Source of the DNA: Longimicrobium sp. | GTDB taxonomy: Bacteria; Gemmatimonadota; Gemmatimonadetes; Longimicrobiales; Longimicrobiaceae | DNA length: 64,000 nt | Assembly: GCF_035474595.1 (NCBI RefSeq) | Contig: NZ_DATIND010000080.1 | Location: forward strand, 121,369 to 185,368 | Reading direction: 5' to 3' | Notes under the pieces: model-generated | Database searches by the model: none | What the model saw: the letters and a program-made list of their open reading frames with translations, nothing else | What the model was told of the DNA's origin: nothing | Translations under genes and position numbers: made by a program | Shown here: one piece after another, positions 26,443-35,232 of the stretch | How the letters are laid out: every line of letters starts with the position of its first letter | How positions within the stretch are numbered: position 1 is the stretch's first letter

Positions 26443-27297
26443 ATGACCATCCTCCTCGGCGTGAACGCATTCCCCGCGTCGGGCGACGGGGCGCGGCGGC
26501 AGGCGGAGGCGCTGGCGACCTGGCGCGCGCTGGACGGCGTGCGCCTCGCGAACCTCGGCTGGCCGGGCGACGTCTTCGAGGTCGACGGCTTCGCCACGCA
26601 CCCCGTGCTCGCGCGGGACTCGCGCACCGCCAGCGGGCGCGCGGGGCCGCGCAAGCCCATCGTCAGCGAGGTGTTCGACCGCCTGGCCGACATCGCGGCG
26701 CGCGAGGGGTGCCGCTGGTTCGCGTACGCCAACTCCGACATCGGCTACACGCAGGCCGCCGTCGACCGCATCCGCCACGGCGGCCGCGCGGCGTACGCCT
26801 TCTCGCGCATGGACTTCCATCCCACCACGGGGAAGGACATCGAGATGGTGACGCCGGGGATCGACGCGTTCGCCGTCTCGGTGGGCTGGTGGCGCGCGAA
26901 CCGGCGGCGCTTCCGCGCGTACATCGGCGGCGAGCCCATCTGGGACAACGTCTACACCGCCATCCTCCTCCACCACGCCGGCGGCATCCTGCTGAACCGC
27001 GACCCGCTGGTCCGCCACGAGCGCCATCCCGCGGGCGACTGGCGCCGCAGCCCGTTCGCCGCCTATCTCCACTTCACCGGCGCGCTGGACCGGCCGTACT
27101 TCTCGCTCTGGGCCGTCTACCACCACGAGCTGATGGAGATGCGGGCGTCGGGAGATAAGGGCGAGGAGGCGGAGATTCGGCTGCAGCGCGCGGTGTTCGG
27201 CCCCGGCCCGCGCGCGGTGGACCGCATGCTGCAGCCTGCGCGGGCGCTGAAGGCCCGCATCCGCTGGGCGGCCGCAAAACGGGAGAAGGCCGAGTGA
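26443..27297 (+). CDS. Unrecognised protein, possible GT-A-like sugar transferase
   Basis: This is a 284-residue soluble protein that I do not place in a named family. Its N-terminus (MTILLGVNAFPASGDG) and the acidic motif WFAYANSDIGYTQAAVDRI, followed by SRMDFHPTTGKDIEMV and GIDAFAVSVGWW, resemble the nucleotide-sugar-binding half of GT-A enzymes, where SD-x could bind the metal. It contains many Trp, Tyr and His residues, as carbohydrate enzymes often do. It overlaps the following GT4 gene by 4 bases and heads the cassette 26443-30115, so a role in the glycan pathway is likely. No signal peptide or membrane segment is seen. Confidence 0.6.
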   Translation: MTILLGVNAFPASGDGARRQAEALATWRALDGVRLANLGWPGDVFEVDGFATHPVLARDSRTASGRAGPRKPIVSEVFDRLADIAAREGCRWFAYANSDIGYTQAAVDRIRHGGRAAYAFSRMDFHPTTGKDIEMVTPGIDAFAVSVGWWRANRRRFRAYIGGEPIWDNVYTAILLHHAGGILLNRDPLVRHERHPAGDWRRSPFAAYLHFTGALDRPYFSLWAVYHHELMEMRASGDKGEEAEIRLQRAVFGPGPRAVDRMLQPARALKARIRWAAAKREKAE

Positions 27298-28430
27298 AGA
27301 TCCTGCTCGTCGGCGACTATCCGGACGACCCGCGCCTGGGCTCGGGCAAGGTCTACCACAAGCTGCGCGAGGAATTCCGCGCCCTCGGCCACGAGTGCGA
27401 CGTCCTCCTCGCGCCGGAGATCGGCGAGCGGCCGCGGAACGCGCGCCTGCGCTGGCTGGTGGGCCCCATGCTGGCCGAGCGCGCCATCCGCCGCGCCTTC
27501 GGGGAGCGGGGGAGATACGACGTGGTCGACGTGGCCAGCGCGGAGGGCGCCATCCTCGGCCTCAGGCGCGGGTCGAAGCTCTACCGCGGGGTGGGGATCG
27601 TGAGCCGCTCGCACGGGATCGAGCACCTGAACTTCGAGCGGATGGTGGAGGACCACCACTGGGGGCTCATCCCCAAGCCCTGGCCGCGCCGCCTCTGGTA
27701 CCCGGCGGTGCGGATGAGCCAGGTGGCCCTCGCCGCGCGCCGGGCGCACCGGATGATCGTCCTGAACGCCGCCGAGCGCGACTTCGTGGTGCGCCGCGGC
27801 TGGAAGCCCGCGGAGAAGGTGGACGTGGTGCCGCACGGCGTCTCACAGAATTTCCTCGACTCCGCGCCACCGCCGGGCGCGCCGCGCGGCCGCGGCCTGC
27901 TCTTCTGCGGCTCGTGGGACCCGGTGAAGGGGGTGGACTACCTCGTCCGGGCGATGGCGATCCTGGCCGAGCGGCCCGATCCGCCGCGGCTCACCGTCCT
28001 GGGCCCGGGGCGCCCGGAGGCCGACGTGCTGGCCGCCTTCCCCCCCGAGGCGCGACCCCTGGTGACCGTCGTCCCGCGCTGCGACGAGGCGGAGGTGATG
28101 CGCCACTATCGCGAGCACGACCTGCTGGTGATGACGTCCACCTACGAGGGGTTCGGGATGGTGATCGTCGAGGCGCTGAGCCAGCGCCTTCCCGTGGTGG
28201 CGACCTCGGTCGGCGTGGTGCCGCTCCTGCTGGCGGGCGGCGGCGGGGGGATCCAGGTGCCGCCGCGCCAGCCCGAGGCCATCGCCGCGGCCGTGCGCCG
28301 GCTGATGGAGGATGCGCCGCTCCGCCGCCGCATGGCCGAGCAGGGCCACGACGCCGTGCGCGGGATGAGCTGGACCGCGACCGCCGAGCGCACGCTCGAG
28401 GTGTACGAAGCCGCCGTGGCGGGGGCCTGA
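27294..28430 (+). CDS. GT4 family glycosyltransferase 7
   Basis: This is a 378-residue GT-B glycosyltransferase with ATG start overlapping the previous stop. The N-terminus MKILLVGDYPDDPRLGSGKV contains the substrate loop; the donor domain starts at LLFCGSWDPVKGVDYLVRAM and has the E-x7-E motif YEGFGMVIVEALSQR, then VVATSVGVVPLLLAGGG. All core features are intact. It is followed after three bases by a methyltransferase gene. Donor and acceptor are unknown. Confidence 0.88.
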   Translation: MKILLVGDYPDDPRLGSGKVYHKLREEFRALGHECDVLLAPEIGERPRNARLRWLVGPMLAERAIRRAFGERGRYDVVDVASAEGAILGLRRGSKLYRGVGIVSRSHGIEHLNFERMVEDHHWGLIPKPWPRRLWYPAVRMSQVALAARRAHRMIVLNAAERDFVVRRGWKPAEKVDVVPHGVSQNFLDSAPPPGAPRGRGLLFCGSWDPVKGVDYLVRAMAILAERPDPPRLTVLGPGRPEADVLAAFPPEARPLVTVVPRCDEAEVMRHYREHDLLVMTSTYEGFGMVIVEALSQRLPVVATSVGVVPLLLAGGGGGIQVPPRQPEAIAAAVRRLMEDAPLRRRMAEQGHDAVRGMSWTATAERTLEVYEAAVAGA

Positions 28431-28433
28431 TCG

Positions 28434-29156
28434 GTGCCGCTCCTTCGCCACGCGCTGGACGCCGCCAAGCGCCGCGCCCCGCGCGCCTACTGGCGCGTGC
28501 GCACTGCCGCGTCGCTCGCGGCGTGGTACGCGCAGCGCGCCCGCGACCGCATCCGCCCCGAGCGCGCGACTGCTTTCGGCGAGGACTTCTGGCGGCGCAA
28601 CGAGACGGGGGACTGGGAGGGTTTCGCGCGCGCCATCCTCCGCCGCTTCCCCGCGTCATCCGCGCTCGACGTGGGCTGCGGCGACGGGAAGCTGCTCGCC
28701 GCGATGCGCCGCATCTCCCCCGGCCTCGCGGCGATGGGCGTCGACCAGTCTCCCGCGGCGCTGGAGCGGGCGGCGGCGCGCGGGCTGCGGACGCGCGCGC
28801 TGGACCTCGCGGGGACGCCGATGCGCGGGATCGACGCGTTCGCGCGGGAGCTGGGCGCGTTCGACCTGGCCATCTCGCTGGAAACCGTGGAGCACGTCCC
28901 CGCCTGGCACTCGCCGAAGCTGCTGCGGCTGCTCGCGTCGTGCGCCCCGGCGATCGTCTTCTCCGGCGCGCAGCCGCTGCAGGGCGGGGTGCTGCACGTG
29001 AACGAGCAGCCGCCGGAGCACTGGATCGCGCGCTTTCGCAAGATGGGGTACGACCTCGCGCCGGAGAACGACGCGCTCCGGGCCGACGTGGCCGCGCTGG
29101 ACCTGCCGCCCTGGTACGCGGCCAACGTGAACGCCTTCGTCCGCCGCGGCTCGTGA
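28434..29156 (+). CDS. Class I SAM-dependent methyltransferase
   Basis: This is a 240-residue methyltransferase (GTG start 28434). After a basic N-terminal region comes the SAM motif ALDVGCGDGKLLAAM, then LAAMGVDQSPAALERA and AISLETVEHVPAWHSPKLL, and near the end GVLHVNEQPPEHW. It lies between a GT4 and a GT2 gene and overlaps the latter by 4 bases, which suggests modification of a glycan or glycolipid sugar. The family assignment is firm; the acceptor is not known. Confidence 0.83.
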   Translation: MPLLRHALDAAKRRAPRAYWRVRTAASLAAWYAQRARDRIRPERATAFGEDFWRRNETGDWEGFARAILRRFPASSALDVGCGDGKLLAAMRRISPGLAAMGVDQSPAALERAAARGLRTRALDLAGTPMRGIDAFARELGAFDLAISLETVEHVPAWHSPKLLRLLASCAPAIVFSGAQPLQGGVLHVNEQPPEHWIARFRKMGYDLAPENDALRADVAALDLPPWYAANVNAFVRRGS

Positions 29157-30115
29157 CGCTCCCCGACGCGCCGCCGCCGCCGCCGTCGCTCACCGTGGGC
29201 GTGGCGACGAAGGACCGGCCCGAGGCGCTCGTGCGCTGCCTCCGCTCGCTGCGCCTGCTCGACGGCCTCCTTGCCGAGGCCATCGTGGTGGACGACGCTT
29301 CCGATCCTCCCGTCGAAGGAGCGGTGACGGCGGCGCTCGCGGCCGACCTGCCGCCTGAGGTGCGCTTCATCCGCAACGAGCGCAGCGTGAACGTGGCCGC
29401 GGGGCGCAACCGCATCGCCCGCGAGGCGCGCACTCCGTGGGTGCTGAACCTGGACGACGACGCGTTCGTCGTCACCCGCGAGGCCGTGGAGCAGGCCGTC
29501 CGTGTGCTGGAGACCGATCCCGAGGTGGCGGCGATCGCCTTCCCGCAGTGCGACGAGGCGGGCGTGCCCTACGCGCCCTCCGCCCAGCCCGCGCCGGTCG
29601 ACTATCCCTGCTACGCGCCGACCTTCATCGGCTACGCGCACCTGCTGCGGCGGGACGCGTTCCTCTCCGTGGGCGGCTTCCGCGAGCGGCTGGGGATCAA
29701 CGGCGAGGAAAAGGACCTCTGCCTGCGGATGCTGGACGAGGGCTGGCGCGTCGTCTACCTCCCGTCGGCGGGCGTGGGGCACGTGGCGGCGGCGGCCGGG
29801 CGCGACCGGCGGCGCTACCTGCACCAGACGGTCCGGAACTCCGTCGTCAGCGCCTTCTGCGACGAGCCGATGCCGCTGATGCCCGCCGGTGTGGCCGTCC
29901 GCCTCTGGCGCTACTTTCCCATGCGCAAGGGGTGGGGGATCGACGACCCCGGCGGCTTCGGCCGCATCGTCCGCGGCCTCGCCCGCGACCTCCCGGCGCT
30001 GATGCGCGAGCGCAGGCCCGTGCGCTGGGAGACGATGCGCCGCTGGCGGTCGATGACGCAGTCGCCGCCGGAGCCGTATCGCGGCCCGGCCGTCACCGCG
30101 GGGCCGGACGCATGA
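29153..30115 (+). CDS. GT2 family glycosyltransferase 2
   Basis: This is a 320-residue GT-A inverting glycosyltransferase, GTG start 29153. It has SLTVGVATKDRPEALVRCL, AIVVDDASDPPVEGA, RNVA-type NVAAGRNRIAREA, the metal motif WVLNLDDDAFVV, and a C-terminal GFRERLGINGEEKDLCLRML holding the catalytic-base region of GT2 enzymes. The long upstream frame is a shadow. It ends the cassette 26443-30115. Rhamnosyltransferase-like activity is typical for this subgroup, but is not proven by the sequence. Confidence 0.86.
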   Translation: MTLPDAPPPPPSLTVGVATKDRPEALVRCLRSLRLLDGLLAEAIVVDDASDPPVEGAVTAALAADLPPEVRFIRNERSVNVAAGRNRIAREARTPWVLNLDDDAFVVTREAVEQAVRVLETDPEVAAIAFPQCDEAGVPYAPSAQPAPVDYPCYAPTFIGYAHLLRRDAFLSVGGFRERLGINGEEKDLCLRMLDEGWRVVYLPSAGVGHVAAAAGRDRRRYLHQTVRNSVVSAFCDEPMPLMPAGVAVRLWRYFPMRKGWGIDDPGGFGRIVRGLARDLPALMRERRPVRWETMRRWRSMTQSPPEPYRGPAVTAGPDA

Positions 30116-30135
30116 GCGCGCCCTCACCATTCCCA

Positions 30136-30280
30136 ATCTCACGCGGAGACGCGGAGACGCAGAGAACTAACCGCGGTGGAAGACTCACTTCGACTCGAAA
30201 CATCATCCTCGGGCCGAAGAGCGGAAGACCGGGTAAACCCGCAGCAACAACGACGGAAAGCCTCGCAAACTGCGCGAGGC
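30136..30280 (+). repeat. E unit followed by an A-family element
   Basis: In the gene-free 553-base gap 30116-30668, a 31-base E unit (ATCTCACGCGGAGACGCGG..., 30136-30166) is identical to the left arm of the stem at 31801. An A element follows: CGGG-TAAA-CCCG (30230-30241), spacer CAGCAACAACGACGG, then GCCTCGC/GCGAGGC (30260-30280). Confidence 0.75.
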
Positions 30281-30354
30281 TTCAACAACACCGAGACGTT
30301 GAGTTCGCCCGAGCGGCCGAGCACGACCTGAGTTTTACGCGCGAACACCAGAAC

Positions 30355-30588
30355 GACGTCATCCTGAGGCCGGCCACACCGTACCTTCAGCGTGACCAAA
30401 AGCATGCAGGCCGAAGGATCTATAGCCGGTCGTGCACGTCAGCTTTCGGAGCGCATCTACGCTTCTCGGCGGTGCCTGGCGAATCCGCGCGCTTCGAATG
30501 CGGACGTGCGGGGCATGCTATAGATCCTTCGGCCTGCATAGTCTGGGGCGGCGGCGGGTTTGGGTGCGGTCGGCCTCAGGATGACGTC
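30355..30588 (+). repeat. D-family inverted-repeat element (paired copy 2)
   Basis: GACGTCATCCTGAGGCCGGC at the left end and its near complement ending GACGTC at 30588; inner blocks GCAGGCCGAAGGATCTATAG and CTATAGATCCTTCGGCCTGC are exact inverses. The central part between the arms is unrelated to that of copy 1. No ORF is convincing inside. Confidence 0.87.
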
Positions 30589-30668
30589 GCTTTTCTTTGG
30601 TCCGGTTTCTGTGTTTTGCGCCGGCCTCGTGGCGCTTTCGTCGGTCGCGCACGCATCGGGGCGGCCGG

Positions 30669-31835
30669 ATGAAGCGCCTGCTCACCATCGGCCACAGCTA
30701 CGTGGTGGCGATGAACCGGCGGCTGGCGCACGAGATGGCCGTCGCGGGCGCGGGCGAGTGGGAGGTCACGTGCGTCGCGCCCGCGCGCTACCCGGGCGAT
30801 CTGCGCGACGTCGAGCTGGAGCCGATCCCGGGCGAGGCGTGCCGCACCCTCGGCATCCCCGTGCGCTTCGCGCGGCGGCCGCACCTGATGCGCTACGGCC
30901 GCGAGCTGCGCCCCATCCTGCGCGAGCGCTGGGACGTGGTGCACTGCTGGGAGGAGCCGTACGTCCTTTCCGCCGCGCAGGTCGCGCGATCCGTCGGGCG
31001 CGATGCGGCGCTGGTCTGCGCGACGTTCCAGAATCTCCCCAAGCGCTACCCGCCGCCCTTCGCGCAGCTGGAGCGCCGGGTGATGCGCCGCGCCGACGGC
31101 TGGATCGCCTTCGGGCGGACGGTGGAGGAGACGCTGCAGGGCCGCCCCGGCTATCGCGACCGCCCGCACGCCGTCATCCCCCCCGGCGTCGACGCGGCGC
31201 GCTTCCGCCCCGATCCCGAGGCGCGCCGCCGCGTCCGCGAACGGCTGGGGTGGGCGGGAGATGGGCCGCCCGTCGTGGGCTACCTCGGCCGCTTCATCGA
31301 GCCGAAGGGGCTGCGCGTGCTGATGCGGGCGCTCGACGGGCTTGGCGGCGCCCGGGCGATGCTGGTCGGCGGCGGGGAGATGGAGGGCGAGCTGCGCGAT
31401 TGGGCCGCGGCGCGCGGGGACGCGGTGCGCATCGTCACCGGCATCCCCCACGACGCGGTGCCGGAGCATCTCGCCGCGATGGACCTGCTGGTGGCGCCGA
31501 GCCTGACCACGCCGCGCTGGCGCGAGCAGTTCGGGCGGATGCTGGCCGAGGCGATGGCGTCGGGCGTCCCCGTCATCGGCAGCAACAGCGGCGAGATCCC
31601 GCACGTGATCGGCGACGCGGGCGCCGTCGTCCGCGAGGGAGATGCGGACGCGCTGCGCACCGCCATCCGCCGCTGGACCGCCGATCCCGCCGCCCGCGCG
31701 GAGGCGGCGGCGCGCGGACTGGAGCGCGTGCGCACGGAGTTCGCGCTCCCCGTCGTCGCGCGCCGGCACCTCGATTTCTTCGACGCCATCCTCGACCGAA
31801 ATCTCACGCGGAGACGCGGAGACGCAGAGAAATGA
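30669..31835 (+). CDS. GT4 family glycosyltransferase 8 with repeat-encoded C-terminus
   Basis: This is a 388-residue GT-B glycosyltransferase; ATG 30669 gives MKRLLTIGHSYVVAMNRRLA. The donor domain has VVGYLGRFIEPKGLRVLMRA and the E-x7-E motif REQFGRMLAEAMASG. The last twelve residues (about RNLTRRRGDAEK) and the TGA stop are encoded by the left arm and loop of a 31-bp perfect inverted repeat (31801-31880), so the natural C-terminus was extended or replaced by the repeat. The core is intact and probably active. It starts a cassette after the paired D element. Confidence 0.87.
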   Translation: MKRLLTIGHSYVVAMNRRLAHEMAVAGAGEWEVTCVAPARYPGDLRDVELEPIPGEACRTLGIPVRFARRPHLMRYGRELRPILRERWDVVHCWEEPYVLSAAQVARSVGRDAALVCATFQNLPKRYPPPFAQLERRVMRRADGWIAFGRTVEETLQGRPGYRDRPHAVIPPGVDAARFRPDPEARRRVRERLGWAGDGPPVVGYLGRFIEPKGLRVLMRALDGLGGARAMLVGGGEMEGELRDWAAARGDAVRIVTGIPHDAVPEHLAAMDLLVAPSLTTPRWREQFGRMLAEAMASGVPVIGSNSGEIPHVIGDAGAVVREGDADALRTAIRRWTADPAARAEAAARGLERVRTEFALPVVARRHLDFFDAILDRNLTRRRGDAEK

Positions 31836-31880
31836 ATCGAAACGTTGAGTTCTCTGCGTCTCCGCGTCTCCGCGTGAGAT
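31801..31880 (+). repeat. E-family perfect inverted repeat, 31-bp stem
   Basis: The 31 bases at 31801-31831 (ATCTCACGCGGAGACGCGGA...) are the exact reverse complement of 31850-31880, with an 18-base loop. The stop codon of the upstream gene is in the loop. It lies between two glycan genes, 13 bases before the next ATG. It would form a very strong RNA hairpin and could act as a bidirectional terminator or mRNA stabiliser. Confidence 0.92.
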
Positions 31881-31893
31881 CGCGGTTCGGACG

Positions 31894-32670
31894 ATGAGCA
31901 CCGACGAACGGGTCCGCGAAGGCGCGTATGCCCGCCGCCAGCTCTTCGGCGGGTTCCGGCTGCTGCGCTGGAGCCACGGCTCGCGCTTCCGCGTGGCCCG
32001 CGAGCTGGTGGCCCCGCACGCCGGCGCCCGCCTGCTGGACTACGGCTGCGGCGACGGCACCTTCCTGTCGATGGTGCGCGACCTCTTCCCCGCGGCCGTC
32101 GGCGCCGAGGTGGACGCCGCCCTGGCCGCCGAGGCCGCCGCGCGCTTCGCGGGGGACGAGGGCCTGCGCTTCGTCCACACCTCCGCGCTCGACGGCGAGC
32201 CGGACGGGGGCTTCGGCGTCGCGGTCTGCATGGAGGTGCTGGAGCACTGCACCGCCGAGACGGCGGACCGCGTCCTGGCCGATCTGCGCCGGCTGGTGGC
32301 GAGGGACGGCACCGTCGTCATCTCCGTCCCCGTGGAGACGGGGCCCGCGCTCGTCGGCAAGCAGATGTACCGCGCGCTCGCCGCCCGCCGCGGGCTGGAG
32401 GGCTACCGCGAGCGCGAGACGTACACCCCGCGCGAGCTGGCGGCGATGGTGTTCGCGGGCGGCGGCACCGGCATCCAGCGCCCCGTCTACGCGTCCAGCT
32501 TCGCCTCCGGCGAGGCGAACGTGTACCACGGCCACAAGGGGTTCAACTGGCGCGCGCTGCGGCGGCGGCTGGCGCGCGACTTCACCGTCCGCCGCACCCT
32601 CTTCTCCCCCGTGCCGCTCCTGGGCCCGCTCCTGAACAGCCAGGCATGGTTCGTACTCTCGCCGAAGTAG
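31894..32670 (+). CDS. Class I SAM-dependent methyltransferase
   Basis: This is a 258-residue methyltransferase starting at ATG 31894. It has RLLDYGCGDGTFLSMV as the SAM-binding motif, VGAEVDAALAAEAAARF, VAVCMEVLEHCTAETADRV and VISVPVETGPALVGKQM. The overall pattern is that of the methyltransferase type-11/12 group in polysaccharide loci. It overlaps the following GT4 gene by 25 bases, the longest overlap in the locus, indicating coupling. The substrate is probably a glycan or lipid-linked intermediate. Confidence 0.84.
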   Translation: MSTDERVREGAYARRQLFGGFRLLRWSHGSRFRVARELVAPHAGARLLDYGCGDGTFLSMVRDLFPAAVGAEVDAALAAEAAARFAGDEGLRFVHTSALDGEPDGGFGVAVCMEVLEHCTAETADRVLADLRRLVARDGTVVISVPVETGPALVGKQMYRALAARRGLEGYRERETYTPRELAAMVFAGGGTGIQRPVYASSFASGEANVYHGHKGFNWRALRRRLARDFTVRRTLFSPVPLLGPLLNSQAWFVLSPK

Positions 32671-33872
32671 CGCCCGCGCCCCGGCCGGTCGCCGCGCCGC
32701 GCCGCAAGCCGGTGCGCGTGGGGATCGTGGCCGACTTCGTGGAGGAGCGCTGGCCCAGCATGGACCTGGCGGCGGAGCTCACGGAGATGGGGATCGACCG
32801 GTACGGCGGCGGCGCCTTCGACCCGGAGATCCTGCGCCCCGCGATGCCCCGCATCCGCGGCCGCTTCGGTCCGGCGGAGGCATCCGCCAGCAACGTGGAC
32901 CGCTATCTCGGCCGCTACGTGGCGTATCCGCGGTGGCTCCGCCGGCGCGCGCGGGATTTCCGCATCTTCCACGTCATCGACCACAGCTACGCGCACCTGG
33001 TCGATCATCTCCCGAACAAGCCCGTCGTCGTCACCTGCCACGACCTGGACGCCTTCCGCTCGCTGGTCGGCCCGGAGCGCGAGGCGCGGCCGTGGTGGTT
33101 CCGGGCGACGATGAAGCGGGTGATGGCGGGGCTGGGCCACGCGGCGCACGTCATCTGCGACACCGGCGCGGTCCGCGACCAGCTGGTGGAGCTCGGGCTG
33201 GCCGATCCCCAGCGCCTCACCGTCGTTCCCCTCCCCGTGCACCCCGACTTCGCGCCCGACCCCGACTCCGCCGCCGATGCCGAGGCCGCGCGGCTGCTGG
33301 GCCCGGCGGATGGGTCGGCCATCGACCTGCTGCACGTGGGGATCAACGTTCCGCGCAAGCGGCTGGAGTTCCTGCTGCGCATCTTCGCGGCGCTGCGCGA
33401 GCGGCATCCCGCGCTGCGGCTGGTGCGCGTGGGCGGGCGGCTGAGCGCGGAGCAGCGGGAGCTGTGCGGGGAGCTGGGAATTCCGCTCGACCGCGTGGCC
33501 GAGCTGCCGTTCATCTCCCGCCCGGTCCTGGCCGCCGTCTACCGCCGCGCCGCGGCGATGCTGGCGACGAGCAAGCGCGAGGGCTTCGGCTGGCCCGTGG
33601 TGGAGGCAATGGCGTGCGGCACGCCCGTGGTCGCCAGCGATCTGCGCGTCTTCCGCGAGGTCGGCGGCGAGGCGGTGACGTACGTTCCCGTGCGCGACCT
33701 GCAGGCGTGGGTGGAGACCGTGGACCGGCTGATCCTCGACCGCGGCGACCGGCGCCAGTGGGCCGGCCGCCGCGAGGCCGCCCTGGAGCGCGCCGACGCC
33801 TTCTCGCTGGAGTCGTACGCCCGCGGCGTGCTGGCCGTCTACCGCCAGGTGCTGGGGATGAGGGAAGGGTGA
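32646..33872 (+). CDS. GT4 family glycosyltransferase 9
   Basis: This is a 408-residue GT-B glycosyltransferase. The ATG at 32646 lies inside the preceding gene; the first 20 residues are a basic proline-rich extension before VRVGIVADFVEERWPSMDL. The donor domain has DLLHVGINVPRKRLEFLLR, and the E-x7-E motif is REGFGWPVVEAMACG, a form common in mannosyltransferase-like GT4 enzymes (inference only). It ends the cassette 30669-33872; a gap with an A-family element follows. Confidence 0.87.
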   Translation: MVRTLAEVAPAPRPVAAPRRKPVRVGIVADFVEERWPSMDLAAELTEMGIDRYGGGAFDPEILRPAMPRIRGRFGPAEASASNVDRYLGRYVAYPRWLRRRARDFRIFHVIDHSYAHLVDHLPNKPVVVTCHDLDAFRSLVGPEREARPWWFRATMKRVMAGLGHAAHVICDTGAVRDQLVELGLADPQRLTVVPLPVHPDFAPDPDSAADAEAARLLGPADGSAIDLLHVGINVPRKRLEFLLRIFAALRERHPALRLVRVGGRLSAEQRELCGELGIPLDRVAELPFISRPVLAAVYRRAAAMLATSKREGFGWPVVEAMACGTPVVASDLRVFREVGGEAVTYVPVRDLQAWVETVDRLILDRGDRRQWAGRREAALERADAFSLESYARGVLAVYRQVLGMREG

Positions 33873-33984
33873 TGGAGACGATCCTTCCTCCGCCCGCCCC
33901 GCGTCGTCGTCCCGTGCCGCTCGCGATCGCGGAAGATGCACGGGACTGTCCTTCGCGAGCTGGATTCCGTCCCCGAGCCGAACA

Positions 33985-34036
33985 GCCTCGCGCGGTTTGC
34001 GAGGCTTCCCGTCGTTGTTGCCGCGGCTTCAGCCGC
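33985..34036 (+). repeat. A-family two-hairpin element (copy 6)
   Basis: GCCTCGC-GCGGTTT-GCGAGGC (33985-34005), spacer TTCCCGTCGTTGTTGCC, then GCGGC-TTCA-GCCGC (34023-34036). The stems differ from copies 1 and 2 at many positions but remain fully paired. The rest of the 217-base gap is featureless. Confidence 0.8.
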
Positions 34037-34089
34037 CGGGGGGCGGCCTGGCCGCGCATGGGTGACTTCCCCACCGGGATGTGCGCGCG

Positions 34090-35223
34090 ATGACCGAGCG
34101 GCGATTGAAGGTGCTGCACGTGGGCAAGTTCTATCCGCCGCACCAGGGGGGAATGGAAACGCACCTGGAGCTGCTCTGCCGGATGACGCAGGCGGACGTG
34201 GACCTCTCCGTGCTCGTCAGCGCGGACGATGCGGCGACCACGCGCGAGGTGCGGGGCGGCATCCCCGTCACCCGCATCGGGACGAGGCTGACGCTCGCGT
34301 CGGCGTCGTTCAATCCGGGGATGGCGCGGGAGATCCGGCGCGCTGACGCGGACATCGTCCACTTCCATCATCCCAATCCCACCGCCGTGCTGTCGTACCT
34401 GGCGGCGCGGCCGCGCGGGAAGCTCGTGGTCACCTACCACAGCGACATCGTGCGCCAGCGCGTGCTGGGGCCGCTCTTCTCGCCCATCCTGCACCGCTTC
34501 CTCCGCCGCGCGGACGCGATCATCGCCACCTCGCCGGACTACGCGGCCAGCTCCCCCGTCCTCCGCCGCCACGCGGAGCGGGTGACGACCATCCCCTTCG
34601 GCATCGACGTGGACGCGCTGCAGCGGGTGGACGCGGACGAGGTGCGGGCGATCCGCGCCAGGTTCGGAGAGCGCATCGTCTTCGCCGCGGGAAGGCTGGT
34701 CTACTACAAGGGTTTTGCGTACCTTGTGCGCGCCATGAAGCGGGTGGACGCGCGCCTCCTGATCGCCGGCGCGGGCCCGCTGCGCGGCGAGCTGGAGCGG
34801 CTGGCGGCGGAGGAAGGCGTCGCGGGAAAGGTGACGCTGCTCGGCGCCGTGCCGGACCTGCGTCCGTACTACCACGCCGCCGGCGTGTTCGCGCTCCCCA
34901 GCGTGGCCCGCAGCGAGGCGTTCGGGCTGGTGCAGATGGAGGCAATGGCCTGCGGGGTCCCGGTGGTGAACACCGCGCTCGACAGCGGCGTCCCTTTCGT
35001 CTCGCCGCACGGCGTCACCGGCCTCACCGTCCCCCCCGCCGACGCGGACGCGCTGGGCGATGCGGTCACCCGGCTGCTGGACGACGCGCCGCTGCGCGGG
35101 CGGATGGGCGCCGCGGGGCGGGCGCGGGTGGCCGGCGAGCTCTCGGCCGGGGGCATGGCCCGGCGGACCGTGGAGCTTTATCATTCCGTGGCAAGCGGTT
35201 CCTTCCGCCGTACATTTCCCTGA
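34090..35223 (+). CDS. GT4 family glycosyltransferase 10
   Basis: This is a 377-residue GT-B glycosyltransferase starting at ATG 34090 (a GTG three codons earlier is possible). It has the classic N-terminus LKVLHVGKFYPPHQGGMETH, then HSDIV in the acceptor half, and a donor domain with IVFAAGRLVYYKGFAYLVRA and the E-x7-E motif SEAFGLVQMEAMACG. It resembles mannosyl/galactosyl transferases of exopolysaccharide loci. The fucose synthase gene follows after only 9 bases, so the two are probably co-transcribed. Confidence 0.88.
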   Translation: MTERRLKVLHVGKFYPPHQGGMETHLELLCRMTQADVDLSVLVSADDAATTREVRGGIPVTRIGTRLTLASASFNPGMAREIRRADADIVHFHHPNPTAVLSYLAARPRGKLVVTYHSDIVRQRVLGPLFSPILHRFLRRADAIIATSPDYAASSPVLRRHAERVTTIPFGIDVDALQRVDADEVRAIRARFGERIVFAAGRLVYYKGFAYLVRAMKRVDARLLIAGAGPLRGELERLAAEEGVAGKVTLLGAVPDLRPYYHAAGVFALPSVARSEAFGLVQMEAMACGVPVVNTALDSGVPFVSPHGVTGLTVPPADADALGDAVTRLLDDAPLRGRMGAAGRARVAGELSAGGMARRTVELYHSVASGSFRRTFP

Positions 35224-35232
35224 CGACAACGC

